Assembly: GCA_028711205.1 (NCBI GenBank)
Contig: JAQTSP010000038.1
Location: 1 to 13,968 of the forward strand
Length of the DNA: 13,968 nucleotides
Origin: Eubacteriales bacterium
GTDB taxonomy: Bacteria > Bacillota > Clostridia > Christensenellales > SZUA-584
Direction of reading: 5' to 3'
This document shows positions 6,822-13,968 of this stretch, piece by piece. The notes under the pieces are model-generated. The model had not been told where the DNA came from. It did not search any database and was given only the letters and a program-made list of their open reading frames with translations. Position numbers and translations under genes: made by a program. The number at the start of each line of letters is the position of its first letter. The first letter of the stretch is position 1.

Positions 6822-7790
6822 ATGGATGTAAAAGAAAAGCACTTTTTACGGCGGTTAAGTCTAAAGGAATTTGCTCTAAAATATGGTATCTATATTGGGT
6901 TTCTTGCGATATTTATTGCATTCTCCTTTATAAGCTCTAACTTTTTAACTGTAAAAAACTTTTTAAACATATTGGATCAATATGCATATTATGTGATTTG
7001 CGCAATGGGAATGTTTTTTGTAGTTCTTGTTGGCGGGGTTGATCTTTCAAATGGCAGTATGATTGCATTAGCCAGTGTCTTAGGCGCTACTCTCATGGTA
7101 GCAACTAAAAGCGTTCCAATTGGATGTTTGGTGATCGTTGCGATTGCTGTATTTGGCGGTATTTTAAACGGTTTATCGGTTGTAAAGATTGGGATTCCAT
7201 CATTCATTGCCACCTTAGCCTTCCAAAATATTTGGCGTGGTTCTGCTTATACATATACCACGGCCAAAGCTGTTAGCGGACTTCCGAGCTCATTGACATC
7301 GTTTAGTTTTTCAGAAATTATGGGAATAAGAAGTTCAACATTCATTATGATAATAGTATTTTGCATATTACTCTATATATTGCAATTTACCGGTTTCGGG
7401 AAAAAACTTTATGCCGTTGGAGGCAATCCTAAGGCAGCAAAAGTTATGGGCATTAATGTGAAAAAGGCTTCCATCATTGCCTATTCAATATGTGGATTAT
7501 GTACTGGTATCAGTACAATTCTGTTAGTTTCCAATATGGGATCCGCCAATCCATCCGTAGCAGAAAACATTGCCTTAGAGTGTATCGCAGCTGTAATTAT
7601 CGCTGGCGCAAGTGCAAATGGCGGTGAAGGCAAACTCTTAGGTGCAGTGGTTGGCGCTTTAATGTTTGCAATGATTAAAAATGGCTTAAACCTAATGGGT
7701 TTATCATACTTTTATCAGTTGATAGTCAGCGGTGTGATTATATATATTGCGACTGCGGTAGATAGGCTTCGCATAAGGGCCGGGCTATAG
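6822..7790 (+). CDS. Sugar ABC importer, permease 2 (RbsC type)
   Basis: This is the second integral membrane subunit, 322 residues and clearly distinct from permease 1. It has a charged N-terminal tail, then about 8-10 hydrophobic segments. The class loop reads GGVDLSNG (71-78), where Asn replaces the more usual Val; IPSFIATLAFQNIWRG and GGEGKLLGAVVGAL are further family marks. ATG 6822 has AAGGTG 6 nt upstream. A GTG at 6813 in the same frame, with GAAGG before it, is an alternative that adds 3 residues. Two unlike permeases with one ATPase and one binding protein make a complete importer, likely a permease heterodimer. Confidence 0.93.
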   Translation: MDVKEKHFLRRLSLKEFALKYGIYIGFLAIFIAFSFISSNFLTVKNFLNILDQYAYYVICAMGMFFVVLVGGVDLSNGSMIALASVLGATLMVATKSVPIGCLVIVAIAVFGGILNGLSVVKIGIPSFIATLAFQNIWRGSAYTYTTAKAVSGLPSSLTSFSFSEIMGIRSSTFIMIIVFCILLYILQFTGFGKKLYAVGGNPKAAKVMGINVKKASIIAYSICGLCTGISTILLVSNMGSANPSVAENIALECIAAVIIAGASANGGEGKLLGAVVGALMFAMIKNGLNLMGLSYFYQLIVSGVIIYIATAVDRLRIRAGL

Positions 7791-7815
7791 TAAATAAGGG
7801 TTAAGGAAGGGAAAA

Positions 7816-8763
7816 ATGATTACAATTAATGGAAAATCGATCCAGCTTATTGATGCGCACACACATATTTGGGACGAATATAAGGGGATGCGATTTGGGA
7901 ACACTCCTGTAAAAAGTTTGGGGTATGGTAAAATTAGTTTTGATGGTAAGATTGAAAAGCTTTTGCCCCCTTCATTCGTCGATAACAGGGTTTCGGCTGA
8001 GATCCTGCTTGGTTACATGGATGACAATTGTGTAGATAAGGCGGTAATACTTCAAAATCCCTGCTACGGTGATCAGAAAGAATATGTTTCCGCATGTTTA
8101 AAAAAATATCCTGATCGATTTCTGGCTACAATGGGAAAAGTTGATCCTCGAGAAATCAACAGGGTTGTTTCTGTTATCGATATGTTGGTTCATGAATATT
8201 CTTGTAGTGGCATAAAAATAGAAATACCTGATGTGCCTTTTATTATCGATGCGCCGGAATATGATTTTATGTGGAAGAAAATCATGAATGAGAATTTGAT
8301 GGTAGTACTTGACCTCGGTTTTGGTGACGGTGAATATGACTGGAACATTGATAGACTAACGAATCTACTGCACAGATATCCGGATATTAGAATGAGATTG
8401 CCGCATTTGGGTATATGTAGACTATGGGACTTGAACCAAAAATACCCTTATCAAGAATTGCAGAAAGTGCTTGCATTGTTTAAGATTAATAAAAATAATC
8501 TATATTTGGATTTTTCGGCTATGCAGTTCTTCGACCTGAATGATGAATATCCTGATGAACGAAATCAAGATATTATAAAAACGGTATATGAAACAATCGG
8601 GTCTGAAAAACTATTGTGGGGAAGCGATTTTCCAACGGTATTGAAGCTTCGCACAATAAAGCAGTGTATCGAGTTTATTACAAAGCAGTGTTCTTTTCTT
8701 TCTATTGATGATATGGAAAATATCCTGAGCCGGAATGTTATTCGTGAGCTGAAAAAAAAATAA
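7816..8763 (+). CDS. Amidohydrolase-family (TIM-barrel) hydrolase or lactonase
   Basis: This is a cytoplasmic metal-dependent-hydrolase-fold protein of the Amidohydrolase_2 type (315 residues), the family of sugar lactonases, 2-pyrone-4,6-dicarboxylate lactonase and some decarboxylases. Visible active-site elements are DAHTHIW (HxH at 15 and 17), LPHLG (H197) and LLWGSDFPT (D271). The strand LMVVLDLGFGD (161-171) appears to carry Asp or Gly where many family members carry a metal-binding His. That fits a lactonase with weak or no metal need, but it is read by eye only. GGAAGGG precedes the ATG by 5 nt. It is the last gene of the importer operon, 25 nt after permease 2, so it probably acts on the imported compound, perhaps opening a lactone or cleaving an amide. 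Confidence 0.85.
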   Translation: MITINGKSIQLIDAHTHIWDEYKGMRFGNTPVKSLGYGKISFDGKIEKLLPPSFVDNRVSAEILLGYMDDNCVDKAVILQNPCYGDQKEYVSACLKKYPDRFLATMGKVDPREINRVVSVIDMLVHEYSCSGIKIEIPDVPFIIDAPEYDFMWKKIMNENLMVVLDLGFGDGEYDWNIDRLTNLLHRYPDIRMRLPHLGICRLWDLNQKYPYQELQKVLALFKINKNNLYLDFSAMQFFDLNDEYPDERNQDIIKTVYETIGSEKLLWGSDFPTVLKLRTIKQCIEFITKQCSFLSIDDMENILSRNVIRELKKK

Positions 8764-8859
8764 GGGGCTGCAAAACCTAAATGACCGAAAAAAGAATGGA
8801 TAAAAAAACAGTTAAAACCTAATAAAATGCAGATGCCATTTTAGGGGTGATGAGATATT

Positions 8860-8911
8860 AGTATGTTTTTTGCTTGTGTTTTTAATTATTTGTTTTATCA
8901 ATAAACATACT
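8860..8911. promoter_or_regulatory. Inverted repeat AGTATGTTT / AAACATACT, candidate operator
   Basis: Perfect 9-base arms (8860-8868 and 8903-8911) lie 43 bases apart centre to centre, about four helical turns. The right arm falls between a possible -35 (TTGTTT, 8890-8895) and -10 (CATAAT, 8914-8919) of the aminotransferase gene, a good place for a repressor. The 11-mer ATAAACATACT of the right arm occurs again at 12452-12462, before the 6PGDH gene. Binding by the local GntR protein is inferred. Confidence 0.45.
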
Positions 8912-8919
8912 GTCATAAT
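8890..8919 (+). promoter_or_regulatory. Possible promoter of the aminotransferase gene
   Basis: TTGTTT (8890-8895) and CATAAT (8914-8919) are 18 nt apart. The match is moderate. The gap after the amidohydrolase (8764-8955) has no good terminator, only a hairpin TAAAATG/CATTTTA (8823-8843) without a T-run, so read-through from the importer operon is possible. Confidence 0.4.
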
Positions 8920-8955
8920 GCATAATTCGCGATAATATAACAAAGGAGTATAATT

Positions 8956-10368
8956 ATGGGAAAACAATACGGATTAATACCAAGGAAAGTCGCAGCAGTC
9001 GACACGAAATATAGAACAATAAAAACGGAAATTCCAAACGCGCAATCAATAAGGGTCATTGAGCAGCTGCGTAAATATGAGCCAAAATCAATGTCTGGGC
9101 AGCCGCCCGTTGTTTGGGATAAAGCTCAGGGCATCAACGTATTTGATGCATACGGTAACAAGTGGATTGACTTAAGTTCTTGTGTGGTCGTTGCAAATAC
9201 AGGGCACGGAAATTCTGAAGTCAAAAAGGCCATTAGAGACATGGTTGATCATGGGTTGCTGAATAATTATTGTTTTCCCAGTGCTATAAGAGGAGAACTG
9301 ACTCAAAAGATTATAGAGGTAACAGCGACTGAAAGTCTCAATAAGGTATTTCTATTGACGACTGGAGGCGAGAGCACGGAGTGTGCCATAAAACTCGCCA
9401 GAACATACGGCCAAAAGAAGGGTGGCCAGAAAAAGATTAAGATTATTGGCTTTGAAGATGCTTTTCATGGAAGGACCATGGGTGCGCAAATGGCGGGTGG
9501 AATACCCAAGGGAAAATCGTGGATTGTCAATCTTGATAAAGATATGCTGCAAGTTCCATTTCCAAATTCATTTAAATATGAATGGGCTGATCAACGCAAT
9601 GCTGACTACTCGGATGAAAGATGCTTTGAAATTTTCCTGAAAAATCTTAAGAATGAGGGTGTGGATGATTTTAAAAATATTGCAGGTATCATGACAGAAA
9701 CGTTCCAAGGCGGCTGGTGCCAGCTTATGCCGAAGGGTTTTGCACAAAAACTGCGTAATTTCTGCACAGAAAACGATATCGTTTTGATATATGATGAAAT
9801 ACAGGCAGGGTTTGGACGTACGGCCAAGATGTTTGGTTTCCAGCATTCGGATATTGTACCTGACATCGTTTGCTGCGGTAAAGGGATCAGTAGTTCGTTA
9901 CCGCTGTCATGTGTGATTGGCCGCGAGGATATTATGGATCTTTTTGGACCAAATGAGATGACCAGTACACATACCGGCAATCCGGTCTGTGCCGCGGCAA
10001 CGCTTGCAAGCATAAATTATCTTATTGAGAAAGAAATAATTAAAAATTGCGAAAAAATGTCTCATATATGTAAAGGAAGGTTAAATAAGTTAAAGGAAAA
10101 ATACAATAAAAATATCGGTTTTGTAAGTGGTATTGGTTTGGCATGGGCTGTTATACTCGTCAAAGAAGGTACAAAAGAAATAGACTGTGATCTTGCACAC
10201 GATGTCGTTCGCATCTCGATGGAGAAAGGAGTTTTAATGTTTGCTCCGGTAGGGGCAGGTGCGACACTGAAGATATGCCCGCCGCTTGTGATTAATGAAG
10301 AAGCATTAAATGAAGCCATTGATGTTTTGGATGAAGCCATTGCACAGGCATTATATGAAAAAAAATAG
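8956..10368 (+). CDS. Class III (PLP-dependent) aminotransferase
   Basis: This is a fold-type I, subgroup III aminotransferase of 470 residues, cytoplasmic, of the kind that moves amino groups from terminal amines (GABA, ornithine, taurine or similar) to a keto acid. Visible parts are the phosphate-binding segment TTGGESTECAIKLAR (135-149), FHGRTMGA (170-177), the cofactor Asp280 in IYDEIQAGFGRT, the Schiff-base Lys309 in CCGKGISSSLPLS, and STHTGNPVC (337-345). The N-terminal 45 residues before GQPPVVWD are longer than in plain GABA aminotransferases. AAAGGAG lies 10 nt before the ATG. The substrate is not deducible; the context suggests an amino sugar, an amino alditol or an amine-bearing sugar acid. 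The next gene is 140 nt away, so it may be transcribed alone. Confidence 0.92.
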   Translation: MGKQYGLIPRKVAAVDTKYRTIKTEIPNAQSIRVIEQLRKYEPKSMSGQPPVVWDKAQGINVFDAYGNKWIDLSSCVVVANTGHGNSEVKKAIRDMVDHGLLNNYCFPSAIRGELTQKIIEVTATESLNKVFLLTTGGESTECAIKLARTYGQKKGGQKKIKIIGFEDAFHGRTMGAQMAGGIPKGKSWIVNLDKDMLQVPFPNSFKYEWADQRNADYSDERCFEIFLKNLKNEGVDDFKNIAGIMTETFQGGWCQLMPKGFAQKLRNFCTENDIVLIYDEIQAGFGRTAKMFGFQHSDIVPDIVCCGKGISSSLPLSCVIGREDIMDLFGPNEMTSTHTGNPVCAAATLASINYLIEKEIIKNCEKMSHICKGRLNKLKEKYNKNIGFVSGIGLAWAVILVKEGTKEIDCDLAHDVVRISMEKGVLMFAPVGAGATLKICPPLVINEEALNEAIDVLDEAIAQALYEKK

Positions 10369-10412
10369 ACGAAGTATACTAGACGAGGTATAATAGTTAT
10401 TCTATAATAATC

Positions 10413-10428
10413 ATTAGTATATAATAAT
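10413..10428. promoter_or_regulatory. Near-palindrome ATTAGTATATAATAAT, candidate GntR operator
   Basis: This 16-base element has one mismatched pair from perfect symmetry and lies upstream of the regulator gene. Its half ATTAGTAT also occurs at 3086-3093 (leader of the importer operon) and 8857-8864 (before the aminotransferase). A further perfect 8-base palindrome AGTATACT sits at 10374-10381. The AT-rich background makes chance matches possible. Confidence 0.35.
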
Positions 10429-10508
10429 AATTTATGGGAATAAAGGGTTTATTATACTGGTAATTATAATTAGGATATTCTATACAGTTTATAGAAATGG
10501 GATGAAAA

Positions 10509-11135
10509 ATGGAGATAAAAATTGAGAGTGTAAACACACAAGTCTATAATTTGCTTGAATGGATGATACTGGCGAGAGTTTTAAAGCCGGGAGAGCGTAT
10601 CGACATTAAAAAAATTGCGAAGGATGCTGGTGTAAGCGTTATGCCGGTTCGGTATGCATTACAGAAATTGGAATCGCAAGGAATGGTCATCAATCAAGAG
10701 CGAGGCGGCTTCTTTGTAAGAAAGTTTACAGCTAATGAGATCGGTAAAATTATTGATATGCGAAAAATGTTTGAATTGTTTTGTCTCGATAATTACTTTC
10801 ATCAGATTAATCAGGAGAATATACTTTCGATGCTACAACAGTTCATTGAACCTGTTAAGGATAATCCTTCTAATTTAGAGAATTTGGATAATGAATTGCA
10901 TAAGATGATTGTTTATGCCAGCAATAACGAGTTCATTATACAGGAATACGAAAAATTAGAGAGCATGTTCGGCTTAGGTTATTTTGTTGGAAAAGAGAGC
11001 CAGGAATTTGCAAAGGATGAGCATATCAAAATATTAAAAGCAATTCAAGAAGGGGATAAGAAAAAGGCAACAAAAATGTTGGAATCCCATCTGAATCGTG
11101 TTAGTAATGAGATAAGTGGATTAAATTGCGATTAA
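10509..11135 (+). CDS. GntR-family transcription regulator (FadR/FCD type)
   Basis: This is a DNA-binding regulator of 208 residues. The winged helix-turn-helix occupies about residues 10-72, with the recognition stretch GVSVMPVRYALQKLESQGMV and the wing ERGGFFVRKF. The C-terminal all-helical FCD domain carries the usual metal or ligand-binding residues D127 and H131 (DNELH), H172 (DEHIKIL) and H194 (LESHL). FCD regulators commonly sense sugar acids or other organic acids, which fits the kinase and dehydrogenase that follow. The upstream ribosome binding site is weak (GGGATGA). Standing in the middle of the cluster, it is the likely controller of the aminotransferase, kinase and 6PGDH genes, and perhaps of the importer. 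Confidence 0.92.
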   Translation: MEIKIESVNTQVYNLLEWMILARVLKPGERIDIKKIAKDAGVSVMPVRYALQKLESQGMVINQERGGFFVRKFTANEIGKIIDMRKMFELFCLDNYFHQINQENILSMLQQFIEPVKDNPSNLENLDNELHKMIVYASNNEFIIQEYEKLESMFGLGYFVGKESQEFAKDEHIKILKAIQEGDKKKATKMLESHLNRVSNEISGLNCD

Positions 11136-11154
11136 CATTTAACATTCATCTTGA

Positions 11155-11232
11155 AAAACACAGTGCCACATGAACCCGGCGCTAATGGACCAGGACAACC
11201 CGCTCAATGCGGAAATTGCAAACAGAATATAA
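11155..11232 (+). pseudogene. Possible 3' remnant of an unidentified gene
   Basis: Inside the 246-base gap before the kinase, a short frame open from 11155 to a TAA at 11230 reads, after ATG 11170, MNPALMDQDNPLNAEIANRI. The composition is protein-like, and the DNA is GC-richer than its AT-rich surroundings. No ribosome binding site stands before the ATG. It looks like the tail of a deleted gene rather than a working small ORF. I do not recognise the parent family. Confidence 0.35.
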
Positions 11233-11292
11233 GCTAAATGATGGAGTACGCCGGATGATATGAAGGTGTTGAATTGTTTTTCAGCATCATCA

Positions 11293-11321
11293 TTTTCAGA
11301 TTATCAAAAAGTATGATAATC
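11293..11321 (+). promoter_or_regulatory. Possible kinase promoter overlapped by an inverted repeat
   Basis: TTTTCA (11293-11298) and GATAAT (11315-11320) are 16 nt apart. A perfect 7-base inverted repeat, GATTATC (11299-11305) and GATAATC (11315-11321), covers the spacer and -10 box. That is a good position for repressor binding. The promoter match is moderate. Confidence 0.35.
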
Positions 11322-11381
11322 CCTGTAGTATAGTAGCTATTTAATTAAATATAGAGTTTAAAGGATAGAATAGAAAGAAAA

Positions 11382-12455
11382 ATGAGAATTAAAGAGAATT
11401 GCAAATATGCGCTATTAGTGCCCACAAGTATGGGTGTGAGAATAACGCCGATAAACCGGCAGCCTGTAAATGTAAGCAGTGAATATTTCATGCAGGCAAC
11501 AAGTGCTGAAACAAATGTGGCAAGTATTTCGGCAATGCTTGGGCTAAAAGTTAAAGTGCTTACCACTTTTGTGAAGGGAAGCCCTATTGCCCAATTTATT
11601 AAGGATGATCTTGCTGGGCGACACATGGATTATGAAGGCCGTGAAGTCGAACAGAGTGGGCCATGGGGATACCGGCATCAGTTCAACATAGCTGACAGCG
11701 GCTATGGTATGCGTGGCCCAAGAGTGCACAATGACCGCGCAGGAGAGGTTGGCAGGACCCTCAATATTAAGGATTTTAACGTTCAGGACATTTTTAATAA
11801 TGAAGGCGTAAAAATCCTGCATATTTCTGGTTTAATTGTAGCATTGTCTCCTGAGACAGGCGAGTTCTGTCTGAAAATTGCCAAGGCTGCACAAGACGCC
11901 GGCACATTAATTTCATTTGATTTAAACTATCGTGCTTCTTTTTGGAAAAATAGAGAGGAAGAATTAAGGAACGTCTTCACAAGAATAGCAAGCATGTCTG
12001 ACATTTTGATAGGCAATGAAGAGGATTTTCAGCTGAGCCTCAGTGTCCAGGGGCCCAAACATGGCGGTGATCAGTTAACGGATAAGCTTGACAGCTTCAA
12101 AAATATGATCATGAATATGAAGCAGGCTTATCCCAAAGCATCTGTATTTACGACTACGCTGCGGCAGGTTCAATCGGCCAATAAACATTTGTGGGGCGCG
12201 ATAATGCTGGAAAGGGATAACTGGCATGTGATTGAACCACGCGAAATTTTGGTGCTCGATAGGATCGGTGGCGGAGATGGATTTGTCGGTGGCATGCTAT
12301 ACGGTATACTAAAAGGTTGGGAGCCCAAAAAATGGATTCAGTTTGGCTGGGCGAGCGGTGCATTGGTTACGACGATGTTAACAGATTATGCACTACCTGC
12401 CGATGAAGAGCAGATCTGGAGTATTTGGGAAGGCAATGCAAGAGTAAAAAGATAA
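11382..12455 (+). CDS. PfkB-family sugar kinase, 2-keto-3-deoxygluconate kinase-like
   Basis: This is a ribokinase-fold kinase of 357 residues that phosphorylates a sugar or keto-sugar acid with ATP in the cytoplasm. The N-terminus carries the substrate-binding pattern MGVRITP (17-23) and SAETNVAS (41-48), the counterpart of GGAEANVA. ISFDLNYRASFW (177-188) is characteristic of KDG kinases. The anion hole and catalytic base lie in DRIGGGDGFVGG (293-304, Asp299), a variant of the common DTTGAGD. Taken together this favours 2-dehydro-3-deoxygluconate or a close analogue over ribose or fructose. The ribosome binding site is weak (AAAGGA is 17 nt away, GAAAG nearer), but the start is needed for the first strand of the fold. 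The 6PGDH gene follows after 26 nt, so the two form an operon. Confidence 0.88.
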   Translation: MRIKENCKYALLVPTSMGVRITPINRQPVNVSSEYFMQATSAETNVASISAMLGLKVKVLTTFVKGSPIAQFIKDDLAGRHMDYEGREVEQSGPWGYRHQFNIADSGYGMRGPRVHNDRAGEVGRTLNIKDFNVQDIFNNEGVKILHISGLIVALSPETGEFCLKIAKAAQDAGTLISFDLNYRASFWKNREEELRNVFTRIASMSDILIGNEEDFQLSLSVQGPKHGGDQLTDKLDSFKNMIMNMKQAYPKASVFTTTLRQVQSANKHLWGAIMLERDNWHVIEPREILVLDRIGGGDGFVGGMLYGILKGWEPKKWIQFGWASGALVTTMLTDYALPADEEQIWSIWEGNARVKR

Positions 12456-12481
12456 ACATACTATTTGCGAGGAGTGAAAGA

Positions 12482-13930
12482 ATGAAGAAAGCAGATATTG
12501 GCTTGATTGGACTTGCTGTAATGGGCGAGAATCTTGTCATGAATATAGAGTCAAAAGGTTTTGTTGTAGCAGTATATAACAGAACTATTGAAAAAGTAAA
12601 AAAATTTATTGAAGGCCGAGCACGCGATAAAAATATTATTGGGACATATTCGTTGCCTGAGTTAATAGATAATCTCAAAAAACCCCGAAAAATCATGATA
12701 ATGGTTAAGGCAGGAAAGCCGGTCGATGATTATTTAGATGCCCTCATTCCATATCTGGATAAAGGCGATATCATTATTGATGGCGGCAACGCTCACTTTC
12801 CCGACACGATCCGGCGAACGGCATATGTTGAAAGCAAGGGACTGCTGTATATCGGCACAGGCGTATCTGGTGGAGAGGAAGGTGCACTAAAAGGGCCTTC
12901 CATCATGCCGGGAGGTACGCCAGCCGCATGGGAACATGTCAAACCCATATTCCAGGCGATTTGTGCAAAGGTTAATGGTGAACCTTGCTGTGACTGGGTG
13001 GGAGAAAATGGTGCCGGGCATTTCGTAAAGATGGTACATAATGGAATAGAATATGGCGACATGCAGTTGATTTGCGAAGCGTATCAGCTCATGCGCAACG
13101 TACTTGGTATGGGTGCGTTTGAGATACATGAGGTGTTTGCAGAATGGAATAAAGGCAATCTTAACAGCTATCTGATCGAGATCACCAGCGATATACTCGC
13201 ATACAAGGATGATGATGGTTTGCCTATTGTGGACAAGATTCTTGACACGGCAGGCCAGAAGGGCACAGGCAAATGGACGGGTATCGCAGCACTTGACGAG
13301 GGCGTGCCTCTAACATTAATTGGAGAGGCTGTATTTTCACGCTGTCTTTCGGCCATGAAAGAGGAGCGTGCAGTCGCATCAAAGGTGTTTAAAAAGACGG
13401 CTGTCAATTTTGAAGGCAATAAATCTGAATTTATCGCAGATATCGGACGGGCGCTTTTTGCTTCAAAAATCATTTCATATGCGCAGGGGTATGCGCTGAT
13501 GCGTACGGCGGCCAAGACATACGGATGGAATTTAAATTATGGCGGTATCGCTTTGATGTGGCGCGGCGGTTGTATCATTCGGTCGGCATTCCTTGGCAGG
13601 ATAAAAGAAGCCTACGATAATGATCCGGTGCTGCCAAACCTGTTGCTGGATCAATATTTTAAGGATACCATAGAAGACCTGTCCGTCAGTTGGCGGAACG
13701 TGATCGTTACGGCCGTTAAAAACGGCGTAGCTGTTCCCGCAATGGCGTCAGGGTTGAATTACTTTGACGGATATAAATGTGAGTTCCTGCCTGCGAACTT
13801 GTTGCAGGCGCAGCGCGACTATTTTGGCGCCCATACATATGAGCGGTTGGATGCCTCGCGCGGGGAATTCTTTCACACAAACTGGACGGGGCATGGTGGA
13901 GATACCGCGGCGTCCGCATATATTGTTTAG
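12482..13930 (+). CDS. gnd: 6-phosphogluconate dehydrogenase, decarboxylating
   Basis: It converts 6-phosphogluconate to ribulose 5-phosphate and CO2 while reducing NAD(P)+. It has 482 residues, full family length. The nucleotide fold shows GLAVMGENL (10-18) and NRT (33-35), and IIIDGGNAHF follows at 97-106. Substrate and catalytic residues appear in VSGGEEGA (128-135) and GAGHFVKMVHNGIEYGD (Lys183, Asn187, Glu190, Tyr191). The C-terminal part has RGGCIIRSAFL, FGAHTYER and HTNWTGHGG. The frame opens at 12425, but ATG 12482 is the start: GAGGAG lies 7 nt upstream and it gives the family N-terminus. NRT after the second strand often marks NADP use; cofactor choice is not certain. Adjacent to the kinase, it could serve a dedicated catabolic route rather than the housekeeping pathway. 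Confidence 0.96.
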   Translation: MKKADIGLIGLAVMGENLVMNIESKGFVVAVYNRTIEKVKKFIEGRARDKNIIGTYSLPELIDNLKKPRKIMIMVKAGKPVDDYLDALIPYLDKGDIIIDGGNAHFPDTIRRTAYVESKGLLYIGTGVSGGEEGALKGPSIMPGGTPAAWEHVKPIFQAICAKVNGEPCCDWVGENGAGHFVKMVHNGIEYGDMQLICEAYQLMRNVLGMGAFEIHEVFAEWNKGNLNSYLIEITSDILAYKDDDGLPIVDKILDTAGQKGTGKWTGIAALDEGVPLTLIGEAVFSRCLSAMKEERAVASKVFKKTAVNFEGNKSEFIADIGRALFASKIISYAQGYALMRTAAKTYGWNLNYGGIALMWRGGCIIRSAFLGRIKEAYDNDPVLPNLLLDQYFKDTIEDLSVSWRNVIVTAVKNGVAVPAMASGLNYFDGYKCEFLPANLLQAQRDYFGAHTYERLDASRGEFFHTNWTGHGGDTAASAYIV

Positions 13931-13955
13931 GACATATGTTAAGTTTTAACTGGAT

Positions 13956-13963
13956 AGGAGAAG
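13956..13963 (+). promoter_or_regulatory. Ribosome binding site of a gene beyond the right edge
   Basis: AGGAGAAG lies 26 nt after the 6PGDH stop with no terminator between, and the window ends 5 bases later. This implies another gene of the same operon starting just outside the window. Confidence 0.5.
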
Positions 13964-13968
13964 AAATT

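Noticed and set aside
3192..8763. Catabolite-responsive (CcpA cre) sites controlling the importer
   Set aside because: Only weak partial matches, all inside coding sequence, were seen; none lies in a promoter region.
8818..8845. Hairpin after the amidohydrolase as an operon terminator
   Set aside because: The stem is only 7 A/T-rich pairs and no T-run follows, so it is not a convincing intrinsic terminator.

Overview
The window looks like a chromosome segment of a low-to-mid GC Firmicute, most likely an anaerobic Clostridia-type organism. The signs are a large serine recombinase of the DUF4368 type, a two-gene class I (4Fe-4S) fumarase, strong AGGAG-type ribosome binding sites, and an Rbs-type sugar ABC importer with a lipoprotein binding protein. 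The species cannot be named from the sequence.

Left part (1-2700): the 3' end of a large serine recombinase gene enters from the left edge, so an integrative element ends here. It abuts a tRNA-Leu(GAG) on the minus strand, which has its own promoter and an intrinsic terminator. The GC-richer fumarase alpha and beta genes follow as a tight pair behind a good sigma-A promoter, then a tRNA-Thr(GGT) with its own promoter and terminator.

Junction (2700-3191): the 490 bases after tRNA-Thr hold no intact gene but do hold debris. There are repeats resembling an insertion sequence end (possibly IS21 family), and the frameshifted, truncated start of a LacI-family regulator on the minus strand. A strong promoter, an A/T-rich repeat tract and a leader hairpin then precede the next operon.

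Right part (3192-13968): this is an AT-richer carbohydrate-utilisation locus, all on the + strand. First comes an importer operon: ABC ATPase, permease, lipoprotein binding protein, second permease, and an amidohydrolase-fold hydrolase or lactonase. After a regulatory gap come a class III aminotransferase, an FCD-type GntR regulator, a 2-keto-3-deoxygluconate-kinase-like PfkB kinase, and a decarboxylating 6-phosphogluconate dehydrogenase. A ribosome binding site at the right edge suggests that another gene follows.

Putting the genes together (inference): the importer brings in a sugar, sugar acid or amino sugar. The hydrolase may open a lactone or cleave an amide. The aminotransferase removes or installs an amino group. 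The kinase phosphorylates a keto- or sugar-acid intermediate, and the 6PGDH oxidatively decarboxylates a 6-phosphoaldonate into the pentose phosphate pool. The pairing of a primary-amine-type aminotransferase with KDG-kinase-like and 6PGDH enzymes behind an Rbs-type importer matches no catabolic pathway I can name, and is the best candidate here for an undescribed system. Its regulator is probably the GntR protein. Short sequences shared between the intergenic regions are candidate operators.
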